Origin: Caenorhabditis elegans
Lineage: Eukaryota; Nematoda; Chromadorea; Rhabditida; Rhabditidae
Assembly: GCF_000002985.6 (NCBI RefSeq)
Contig: NC_003283.11
Coordinates: 6,882,001-6,946,000, forward strand
Length of the DNA stretch: 64,000 nt
Direction of reading: 5' to 3'
Below the pieces are notes generated by a model. That model made no database searches, was not told where the DNA came from, and saw nothing but the letters and a program-made list of their open reading frames with translations. The position numbers and the translations under genes are program-made. Shown in pieces: positions 23,001 through 35,000 of this stretch (its first letter is position 1; every line of letters starts with the position of its first letter).

Positions 23001-26000
23001 AGTGTACATCTTCTGACTTTCCATTGCACGTTGGAATTCTTTAGGACTAATCCATCCGTCTTGATTTGTATCAAAGTCTTGGAAGGCTTGAGATGTGGTC
23101 AAATCCTTCAACTTCAAGAACATATCCGAGAATTTCAAAATCTTCTCCACGGATGGTTGGGATTCCACGAGAGCGTCCACCATCTGCTTACCAATTGAAC
23201 CGTTCAAAACATTCCCTTCAAGCATGGAAAGCATGAGAACAATCATGTCTTTTTGTAAGTTAAGGAACTCTCGGAGAAGTTCAAGTTGGGTAGAATTCTT
23301 GTAAAGTTTCTCCATCATGTGAGCAAAAAGAAAGAAGAAACCGTTGATGGCATCCCAAAGGCGAGAGTTGGCCAAAGTCATCTGGTTACCAACGCATGGA
23401 CCCTTAAATTTTAAAATTCAATAGTTGACTTCCTAATTTAGATATTATTACCTGAATCGACTCAGTGAGTGTATTGAACACCTGACTACACACTTGAATT
23501 GCACGAAGGAAGTATTCTTTTCCACCTTCATCAATTACTTCTTTGCTAGAATAATGCCAGTAGAAGTCCATAACCGACTCCTGAAGACGAAGAAGATAAT
23601 CGACAGTGCAGTTGATCAAGTTGACGCTTGTTGTATGCCCAGGTTGTGTTCGGAGGTAGTTTTGGAATTCTAAAACAATTTGAAAAATCAATTTAGCTCA
23701 TGAGTGAGAATATAATACCCAGGTTGTGCCCTTCACAAGTGAGTTGCAAGAACCGGAACAGTGAGCATGTGAAGTCTGCATCGTTCAAGTTTTGATTGTC
23801 GCCCGATGCAAGTTCAGCTCCCATTCCAAGACCTTCAGCCTGAAAAATAAGAGTGTAACTTTTATTTTCAAACGAATAACCGGCCATTCCCTATTTCAGC
23901 CATAATCCAAAATATAATCATTCAAAATTAAAACCACTAGATATTTAAGGTAAATCACTGCACACATTTGAAGAAGTGGAGAGGGGAAAGAGCAGCGGCC
24001 AGAATTTTTGAAATTGTACTTGAACCTAGGTACCCAGTAAAAAACAAAAAAAAACTATAAAATTCAAGCAAATCAGGCGAAAAAAGACAGTTGATAGAGA
24101 TAATATGCGGGCTCGAAACCTGTGCGCCGAGGCGATCTTGCCGGGATCGATGTCGAATTTTCGATGAGAGGTGACGTAAGAGCAGTTCGTTTGCGCCATG
24201 GGCGTCAACGTTCTGCAAATTGGTTTAGGGGTTAGAAGGGGGTGTTGGGTTATTCACAATCTATTGGAGAGTTTGAGAATTTTAATAGATTAGATGTGGA
24301 ACGCAACCGAATCAAACACAAAACTACAGTGTCTGTGGGTACCTTGATTTGACGTTCAAACATTTCTAGATTGAGAACGGAACACTTGTTCATCAAACCA
24401 GCCATGGAAGTGAAGAATCGAACATCTTTTTTGAGCTGGAGATATTCGATGAGCATCTGAAAAATTAAATGTAGGAAAGTATAACAAAAAATTTCTTCAA
24501 ATCAAAGCCCACCTTTTGAATTTCAACGTTTCCACCGCTGAGTAAATGAATTCCAAGCTGAAGAGTCTGAGCGACCATTTCATTTGGTTCACCTCCAGAC
24601 GCCGACAGGTACATGAGGCACATGATAGCTGCTCCTCTGCTCGCCAAAACTGCCTGCTCACCGCGAAGAGCTTGTGATTGTTCTTCTTTGGCAGCTTGAT
24701 CAATTTCCCCTTCTTCTCCGTCTTCTCCGTCTTCCTCTTCGATATGGATTGATTTTGCCATAACATCAGCAAATCTGATGTATAGACTGTCTTCGTGAAT
24801 AGCTGAAGCCGCAGTTTCTTCACTGGTTGCTGCTCTTTGGAAGCACCTAATAAGCTGTTTAAGAGGATCTGGATTGGTTTCCTTTTCTTTTGTATCTTCG
24901 GAGCTTGCAACAATTGGGACTCCCTCTTCCATAATAATTTCAATTCTTGGACCTTCTTCCTCTTCAACTCCAGACTGAAAATTAGACTTCTGATAATTTT
25001 TCTTTATGTAAAAAGTAACGTACACAAATATCAGCAATCAACTGATCTTGTCCAGCATCTTCTTCTTCCATCCAAAGCCTTGAAAATGCGGGAAGGAAAA
25101 AGTTGATACCACGATGCCTAAAATAAATTTGTTCAAAAAGTCTGTCATTACTAGATGTTTTCGTAAATGTTATTGGAAGTTGTTGAGTAACCTGTTGATT
25201 AGAACCAGTTGGATGTCCTAGTACGTTAGTAGAGGCTCTATTGATTCATTCATGTAACCTATGGAAACCTAGTAACCTATAGTTGCAGTTGAGTCGGCCG
25301 AAGTGTCCACGAGTTTACCATTAGTTAAAACTTACAGTTCCGTTTTGTACAGATGAGAAGCGGTGATAAGGGAGATAGCCATTCGTTTTCTTTGGAGGGT
25401 AAGCACCTTCTTCCAAATGTCTTCCTTCTCCATTCGAGAAGTCATCTAACAAACAAATTATGAGCACAACTGATTGATAAATCACTTGAAAAAGCTTGCC
25501 GTCCTATTGACACCTCCAACACCAAATAATAATGAACAACTAAACATAAAACACACAGCGAGCAAATGTTAGTTAGCAACAATCATTCAATTCAAATGGA
25601 ATCTCACCTTGGAATTCCATACAGTGGAACCATGCGGAAACACGCCACAACGGCACGTTTTCGTTGCGTCGAGACCACTTTTTTCCATGCTTGCGACAGT
25701 TGCATTTGCGGATGCTCCGTCTAAATGAGATAAAACATAACAAGATATTGACAAAACAACATTTCGCTGAAATTGCAGTTGAAAGTGATAGTGTAGAATA
25801 GAAATTGATTGAAAGAGAAAAAAAAAACACCGACAGAAAAGTTAAGAAGCTCATAGCCAGCACAGATTCAACTTACGTCCGAGTGATTCACTTGAGCGAT
25901 ATTAATATTTTTCCGATTGTACTGAACACGTCAACATTTAAATAAATTATAAACATAAAAATTGTGGAGATTTTTGTGAACGGCAAAAAATAACATTGAA

Positions 26001-29000
26001 AAAAAAAACCACAATACCTTCCACCGATGATGTGCTCGACGACGTCGGTCCTTGGTTCGAGTGATCTGAAATGGACGGACACATGGACAAGCTTACACGA
26101 GTGAAGAACATAAAAACAAGGACGGCAAAGCTCTGGTTTAAATTGTTGAGTGAGAACGAACCGTGTGGAGAATGGCGCTGACTTGTCCCATATTGAAGAT
26201 TTTCTCAATCACAGCATCTTGTGACATTTCGTCTTTGCCGCGCATTTGACTCTTTCCTGAATAAAAGTTGTTTGTACTGAATTTCTAATGTTCAGGAGAT
26301 TACCTATTTTACGGTAGAGGGAAAGTTGCCACGCATTTTTGTCAGTTGGATCTGTTTTGACTGGAATTTCTAAAAGACCCTTGATGAACTCTCGAATCTT
26401 CTCTTCAGTTTCCTTCTGGATGAACTTCTCCTTTGATTGTTGCACAATATCGAGCTCTCTGAAATAGTTATCACAGTTAAATGACAAACTGAACCTGAGA
26501 TTAAGCCTTTACCTTCCTCCAAAGACGTTTAGCCCAACTGGTAGTAATCTCTTCAAACAGGCAATGACAATACTTGCAGCATGTTTATCTTTTTTGATCT
26601 GAAATTTTTCAATTTTCTCTATTTTCAAATGGATGCTAAATAAAATAAAAATGATAGGAAAGAAGAGGATAGAAAAGTTTTGCGGGACATGCGCAGCACA
26701 GATTGCTGCATTCAGCGGATTCTTTTGAAAATAAAATAATTTTTAAAAAATAATGATAGGTTGAACTAAAAAACGACGACGACGATGACACAAAATATTT
26801 TGGTTGCTAAACAGAAAGGTCGTCAAAACTTACAATCGGTCTTCCATTTCTGTCGAAATACTCTTTCATCTTATCCTGTATTTATTATTTTTTTATTTTT
26901 TCACAATCAAACTTTATTTTCATTTTTAAGTAAATGTTGTTTTTATTTCACTAACCTGTCCTTCCCGTCTCTTCTTCTTTCTCTCTGCAATCGCCGCCTT
27001 TCCAGTTTTCATGTCTCCACCGCCCGTGGCTGCAGCATCCTCTTCAAATTGAGCCACATAGTTCAGCTCTTCACGTTTGAAATGTTGACTTTGACTCCAA
27101 ATACGGAAGATGACAGCTACATTTTCATATACTCCGTCCGTCTCCCACGTTGGTGTTTTGAGCCATTGAGCACGATGCAAATCCGTGTATTTCATGAGAA
27201 TTGGGAAGAATGCGTAAGTGTCACGGACGAGGCGAGCGTTGTCCTGAAACAAGTAACATAGTTTCTTTACTCAAATAGTTATAAAATTTTACACAAACCT
27301 CTGCAACGGTTCCCTCATCAGCATCATCTGGATGAGTCCGCATGTGCTCTTCCTCTTTGTATGCTTTTTCACTCATTCTTCGAAGCCTCTCGGCAATTGG
27401 AAGTACAAATTCACGAACGGGATCAGATGTGACGTTTTGGATGATTTGAACAGCAAAGACTAAAATTACTCAATAACTTCCAAACTAATAACTTTTCTAC
27501 TTACAATTAACTCTACAAAGCCATGGAGCATTTTCAATTCCCACATGATTACGAATCATTTTCAGAAGAGCATTGAATATTCTGTTAATGTGGTCACAAC
27601 TAACGCTAGTAGTTTGTACAACACTTGCTCTTTGATCTTCCTTATCTCTCTTTCCATCTGGTCCAACACTAAACCAATGGGCCATATACGAGCACATTAG
27701 CGGAAGATCCACGTCATAAACATTAGGTACATCTGAGTACATTGTATTGTTGTTTGCAACAGTTTCAAGGTCCGTCAGTAGTTTTTCCAAATGCGGAATG
27801 TGAGTTGACAAGTTTTGAAGCATCTCTTGCACTTGAACTGATTGATCTTGAGACTTTGCGAGAACCGAGAACTTGTTGCTTTTGTTGAACTCGGGCTCAA
27901 GGAATGCCACTGGGAAACAAGATGCAAAGGCAGCAAGACATTGACCAAGTCCAGGACGATGCCTAAAAATTGGATTGAAACAAGGTACCACTTAAAAATC
28001 TCACTTTTCACTCTCGCCGCTGATACTTTTTCTGTGCGAAATTGAGCTGCTCAGTCCAGTGACCATGTACAGAGAATCAAGAATTTTGTAGCATGCAGCT
28101 TGGATGTCGTCCACTGAAAGATTTTTCAATTGGTCTCTGAGATTGAATAGTTCAATGTACAAAGTAAATCAGTTCCAAAATGATTTCTTGCCAGATGAGC
28201 AAACATTGTTGTGAGCACCGGAACGATCATTTGATTGGCAAATTCGAAGGAATTCCATGATTTGAGTGCCTGTCCTCTGATCAATGAATATTGCCCTCCA
28301 TCCTGAAAATAATTAAAGTTAAGCAAGAAGAGAAAAAATTAAAAAAAAGTACATCACAATGAGTTTACAACATTTTGAAACCTACATCATACTCTTCGAT
28401 TTCCGAGTAATAAATACATTTCTAATAAATTAATTTTATTTCAAACTTTAAAAAATTGTTAACGTTAGAAGAAAACAACAAATACTCATTGACTCCAAAA
28501 TCATTGAATACCTGTTCTCATTGCCTACCCTTGCTCATTGACTACCCTTGCTCTTTGCCTACCTCTTTCTCATTGACTACCTGTGCTCATTGCCTTCCTG
28601 TCCTCATTGCCTACTTGTTGCTTGTTGACTGCCTTTTCTCATTGCCTACTCTTTCTCATTGCCTACCCTTTGCTCATTGTCTACTCGTTTTCTTCATCAG
28701 TCAAGAGGCACGTACTAGGACCGTAATCGAAGAATACATCAAAGGTACATCTACTCAATTTGTTCATTCATTCAAAGGGTATACATATTTACAATCTTTC
28801 AATCTGTACACAACATTTCGGGCAACAATTAGTAGTAGCTGAGTCATGTTTTAATTTATATTAATTTTGATAAGACACGCAAAGGCTGGGCAACATTCAT
28901 TTTGAAAATATCCGAAAACTTGAAACTGGTAAAATGTGGAAAAATATTTTTCACTCACTATTCAACAAAATTTATCTTCTGAAATTCAATGAAAACTGAG

Positions 29001-32000
29001 TTATAAAGGGTACAACAAAAGAGTTCTAAAAATTTTTTGTGAATTTTGGAAAAATGGCTTTGACTCCGTGTAACTCTACAAAAAGTTGGTGTATTAGAAT
29101 AAAAACTATTGAATTAGAAAGAAAAAATATTTCTGATCATTTTGTTAGTTGGACATTTGTTTTCCAGATGTGTATTTTTTGAGATACGCCAGTTTGAAAA
29201 CACTCAGTTCAGAGAGTTTTGGAGGTTATTTCATTCTAGATCGAAAGCCACCATCAACTCCAGTGCATCCTTGTCTGACACGTCTGATACTACCGCGTCA
29301 TGTTCCTATACGCTCAAAAGCCGAAAACGAGTGATTGACTCCGACTCCAAATGAATTTCTTATGCCAAATTTCTTTGTTATTGATTTTACGTTCTTTGCC
29401 ACTTTTTTTCAAATTTTTAATTGTTGTTTTTTGGTGCTATTGTTGCTATTAATGTTGATGGATAATGAATGTTGCTCAGCCTTTGCGTGTCCTATCAAAA
29501 TTAATATAAATTAAAACATGACTCAGCTACTACTAATTGTTGCCCAAAATGTTGTGTACAGATTGAATGATTGTAAATATGTATACCCTTTGAATAAATG
29601 AACAAATTGAGTAGATGTACCTTTGATGTATTCTTGGAATACGGTCCTTGTATGTGCCTCTTGACTGATGAAGAAAACGAGTAGACAATGAGCAACAAGT
29701 AGGCAATGAGAACAGGAAGGCAATGAGAACAGGTAGTCAATGATTTTGGAGTCAATGAGTATTTGCCTTAGAAAACTCACCTTGAGTTCGTTAACAGAAG
29801 CATAAAGATCGTCAGCACAGTTATTGAAGAAAGTAAGAAGAGATGTACGGACAATATCCGAGTTCACTTTTACCAGTGTTCTGAAAACATAAATAATTCA
29901 TTTCAATAGCGAAAATTGTCAAATACCTTAGGTCAAGAGCTTGAGTTAGCCCTTGAAGACACTTTACAGTAATCTTGGCGACACTTCCGAATGCTCGATT
30001 TTTGATACGGAGCAAGGCGGCAAGACGACAGAACAAACTGAAAAAAAAAGAATTAAAAAGGAATGATCAACTAAAACTCACTTGGCAACCATTTCCTTTT
30101 CTTTATTACTAGCAGTTCCAGTCTGAACAATGGATGATCCCTCCAAGAAATAATTTTTGTGGGCGTTGAAATATGCATGCATCAATGGAAGAACAACTTT
30201 TTCAAAGAATTTGACATCCTGTCCCTCTTTTTTGAATGAATTCCTGCGAGTCAATTCTTGAGATGGCTTCACTGATTTCATTTTTAAACTAGCTTGCTCC
30301 AAATATGTAATCAGTTTCTCCAGAAGATTGTATGCAAATCTCTTTTCAACGGAAGTTCTCTCGCCCTCACTCTTCAAACGATCATTTTGAGATTGCTCGT
30401 CTTTCGGGCTGCAATTTGTCATAAAAATTAAAAGAGTTAAACTTTCTAATTGATCTCACCAGTTGACATGATATCCGTGATATTGCAAGAATTTGAGAAT
30501 TTCTGAAGCTCTGAATCTATCCTTTCTTCTCTCAAAATCAGTGAGCAAATCCCACGGTACAAGAGGAATTGGCATGAATCCTCCTTTTGTGTTCAGATCG
30601 TTCATCACCTTCTTTGCCCAAATCAAATGCGAGTGCTCTGCCATCTTTTCAGCAGCATTCACCATATCTTTTTCTAAGGTCATTGAGCTCAAGTCAATTG
30701 GTTTTGGAGCAAAGTTGGAAATTGATGTTCCTGAAAGAGTCCTTGCAGCTGATGCTCTATCATTCGCATCTCTATCCATCATTTCGAAAGAGTAATTCCA
30801 TGCCATCAAGGCTTTCAAGCACTCTGAGCATCTCTCCTTGTAGAATGATTTTTCCTGAAAAAAAAAAGAAAATTGTTGTTAACATGGAATAAAAACTCAC
30901 GAAATCTTTCAACAATGCAAATGGTTTCAGACGTGGATGAGTGAAATTGGCTCTGGAATACAAATCACCATGAACCCATCCCTTTTCCAATTTTCTGCTC
31001 GCCCATGAATCGTGGAAGTGCTCAGCAAACAGCTCCGTCATTTTCTCGAGATCACGATTAATTTCACAACGAGAGACATCAACAGTTCGTGGAATCCAAG
31101 CACCTTCTTCCTCTCTTCTCTTATTTCTGACATCTTCAAGTCCGCTGGTAAGTGTGTAATCTGGTGAAATGGCACTTCCAATTGCAGTCATGCACGGAAG
31201 AGCTTTCCCGAATAGTTCTGGATCGTAAGGGCGACTACCAAGAGTGTCAAAAATAGCATCGAAAAGAAGCATTGAGAGTCTTTTCTCTTGCTCACTGGCA
31301 ACTCCATAGTGATTTCCAGACCCGTAATACTTTCCACATCTTTCATAATGCAAGGTGATTAAACGAAGTGGTACCAGAACATTCATGTCATTCATTGTCA
31401 AAATATCCGTAATCACTTTCTTTAACAATTTGATCATCATCGCTGGTGGCAGTTCTCTTGTGATTGCAACCAGGAAATCCGAAACCGCATCTCTTTGATT
31501 TTTAGTCAAAGATTTCAGTCTGTTCATTCTGTAAACTGTATGCAGAGTCGCATCAAGAAGAGCAGAGTGATGTTCTGCGTCGGCAAAGAAGTGTGAGTGA
31601 TTGGTCAGAAGTGGCAGGACAGAATTGCAAAGGTAACGATTGAGCGCAAGAGCTGTATCAGATTCAAGAGCTCGTGGCTGAAAGTAAAAAATAATAAAAA
31701 AGGATAAACATTGTTTTATCTCACCGAATCCATCATTGTCGCAGCGCGGAGATCGGGCAGGAACGATTGCTCAAGAACATGGAAGAGCATATCTTGTTGA
31801 TCAATTCCGTATACTCGATCTAAGAACAGCAAAACTGATCCCTTATGGTTTGGAAGTAGGCCTGGTAGCGGTCCGGTATCTGAAATATACAATATTTGAT
31901 AAGTTTTCAACAGAATAACAAAATACAGAACAAGAAGTACAAATCATGCAAGGACACTATTCAAAATCTCACTGTCAATCGGGTTGAATCGGCTGGATCT

Positions 32001-35000
32001 TCTTCGTTGAATGATCGGATATTTATTTTCATTCAATTTCAACACATCAACTTTTTCTTTTTCTGCCTTTGGTGCAAATAATTCATTTCCACTTGAAAAA
32101 GAAGTATGTACCGAAGCATAATCAGAAGATTTGGAATCATCGGTATCAACCTCCTCAACACAAGGTAATCTGAAACAGGGTTTGAGTGGGTTAGAAAGAA
32201 AAATTCATGAATATTAGTTCAAACCCTCTCTTAGCAAGGTTGGTGCCGGAGGTAAATGTTTGGGATCGTCGGGTGTTGGAAACTTCAGACGCCAGAGATG
32301 CAACCATAGCAAACGTGTGAGCCATCACGGCTTTCTGGGTATGAGATGCCTGAACGGCGTTAGCACGACGGACAGCTGTAACAGGACATGGGACGGTATG
32401 AGTTAGACACTTTTTTAGACAATAACAATTAATCAAATACAACTCTGAATTTCAAACCTTCGATTGACGGAGCTGCGAGATTGGGGATTGTAAATCTTAG
32501 AGCCAAGATCTGACCAAGATCGTCGAGTGAAATAAGAGATCTGAGAATAGCACGAGCGCGAAGAGAATCTCCTTTTCCGGCCTGAAACAATAAAACATAA
32601 TTTCTGAAAATCGAAAATGATTTGTACCTGTATAGCCATTGGATCAGGAGCACACTTAGCGAGCAAGTCTACCAGACTTGAGTAGAAATCTAGAGTTGCA
32701 GCTCCTAAATCGATGTAATCTTCTCCTTCCGCATCTTTTGATGGATACGTTGGGTTCTCTCCAAGTAGTCCAGATGACAACAACGACGGATGAGAATCAT
32801 TTTCGAGTAGTCTGATGTCTTCGGATAATGCGATAGCCTCTTTGAAAGCAGAGAACAATCCTTGTCCTTCTCCTTTCAGAGCAACACCAAGGCATTCGGG
32901 TCTGCGAATCAGCAGACGAATGACAAGATTTGCATTTTCTTCCACGTTTTCCCCATTGATCCAGACACAGAATCTCAGGAAATCGATGTATCTTTCGCCT
33001 TCAACTGGATCCCATCCAATATCTGGATATCCCTTAGTGATCAATTCCGAGTTCGGCTGCAATCCACATCTCGACAAGTAGACGGCTACTTTATCAAGTT
33101 CTTCTTCTTTGAGAGCAAGAGCGAGTTCATTGTTATCCATAAACGATGAGTAGGCAACATCAAGTGGAACTGATCCTCTCAAAGATGGTCTTGCAAGAAG
33201 CATAGTTGCATTGTCAAGAAGGAATGATAGATGTTCGAACATTGCTTTTTGATTTTGACGGGATGTTCTGCAGAAATAGCAAAGGAATCTGGAACATGCA
33301 ACGACCATTTCAGATGCATCCTTGATTGGTGCTTTCTCTTTCAATTCATCTCCTTCATGTTCGACGGTTCCCTGCTGAGCTGTGAGAATGTTCATCATAA
33401 TAGACATTACATTTTCGTGGACTGAAAGAAGTCTCATCAGATCTGGATGTTGGAAGAATATCCTGTTGTTCATCAACTTCCACAATCCTCTCTTCAGAAT
33501 TGCCTCTTCAGTATGCTCAAATTGTACGGTAAGAAGCTCGCGGATTTGTATGAGGTACACCAGGAAGTCTGTCACATCTTTTTCATTTCTTTCATGGAAC
33601 ACATAAGTTTGAGACATCGCATCACGAATTTCTCTGATGCCAGAATATTGGCGAAGGAGAAGTCTGAACATATTGCGAATGAGACTTTTGCTTTCGATAA
33701 AGTCTGCTTGTGCCCATTCTCGAAGCATTGTGACTATGATTTCTCTGAAATTATTATTTGATTCAACCCCAATAAAAATGAATAAACAAACCTGAAGTTT
33801 TGTGTTCCCTTCTTCTGCATTTCCATTCCTTCTTCTAAAACTGGCGGTGGCACCTTGACTACAATCCGGGCAAATGAATCAACCCACGATCCTTCTTCAG
33901 ACTCTATCAACGCCAACTGATCATCAGAATCGCCTTCTTTCACATTTCCAATTTTTCCAACTAATAATTCGCAGAAATCTCTCAGCTGTTGTTGCAAACC
34001 TTCAGCCATAGGGCATTGATCAACATCTGCATCTTCCTCCATCAGTTCAGGATCTCTTTCTTCTTTCACTTTACACATCAACAATCGGAACATTTGTTCT
34101 TTTGGTGGACATCTGAACTCTTTGGTTTTCTTCGCAGCTTCTGCGGGTGGCATGTCAGTTTGCTTGATCTCCATGTAACGTTTGCATTGATCGGATTGCA
34201 GTTCTCCAACAAAACCTTCAGTGAACGCGACAAGGGACTCAATCCGGTAACGGAGTTGAATATCGCAAAGATGATCGAGAATGCTGACTAATTGAATTTT
34301 CACTGGTTCAGCTAGTTCAAGCTGTGTTAGCCCTTTCTGTGTAGTCCCAGTCTCATAGTTCTCATCAAAAGCTTGTGGATGGATGAGACGAAGAAGACAT
34401 TCAAGCTCCTCGTCGTTGATAAGTCCAATAACCAAAAGTTGATCAAAAAGCTTGAAAAGGGGCTCAAAATGATTTGTGTTATCTCCTCCGATCAAATCTC
34501 TACAGTTCATGACAGCATGGTGTGTAGCTGATTGAAGAGATTCCATTACATGTTTTTTGAGAGCTTCGAAGTCAACCGATGGTGGTAATAACTTCATTTC
34601 ATCTTCTCTGCTCACATGCTTCTTTACTGGTTCGGATGCCATTTGTGACAGCATGGATACAGATTCTCCTGTGATTTGGGGATATCTGCAAGTTTTATTT
34701 TTTTTGAATGATTTTTGTGGGGTCTTATATTAAACGAGAGAAGTTGCAAAAGAATACCTCGATTCACTATCAGGATCCAAAACATTTTTGATTTGCAGCT
34801 GTGGTACCAGTGGAATCACATATTCTTTTGCCATACTGTTTCTGGCAGCTGTGTGACTCATCAAGTGCAAACCAATCAGCAAATCATGAAATCCTTGCCT
34901 CATTGGTCCGGATAGATCTTAAAGTTTCAAATTTTAAAGAAGTTTTGAAACTAATGGAACTTACAATGTGACTTGATCGCATACATAATTTGATCTTCAT

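Noticed and set aside
28456-28842. 128-codon frame in the unc-68 intron
   Set aside because: Made of the repeated ctcattgcctac motif in the arm of a fold-back element; a similar frame exists in the other arm.
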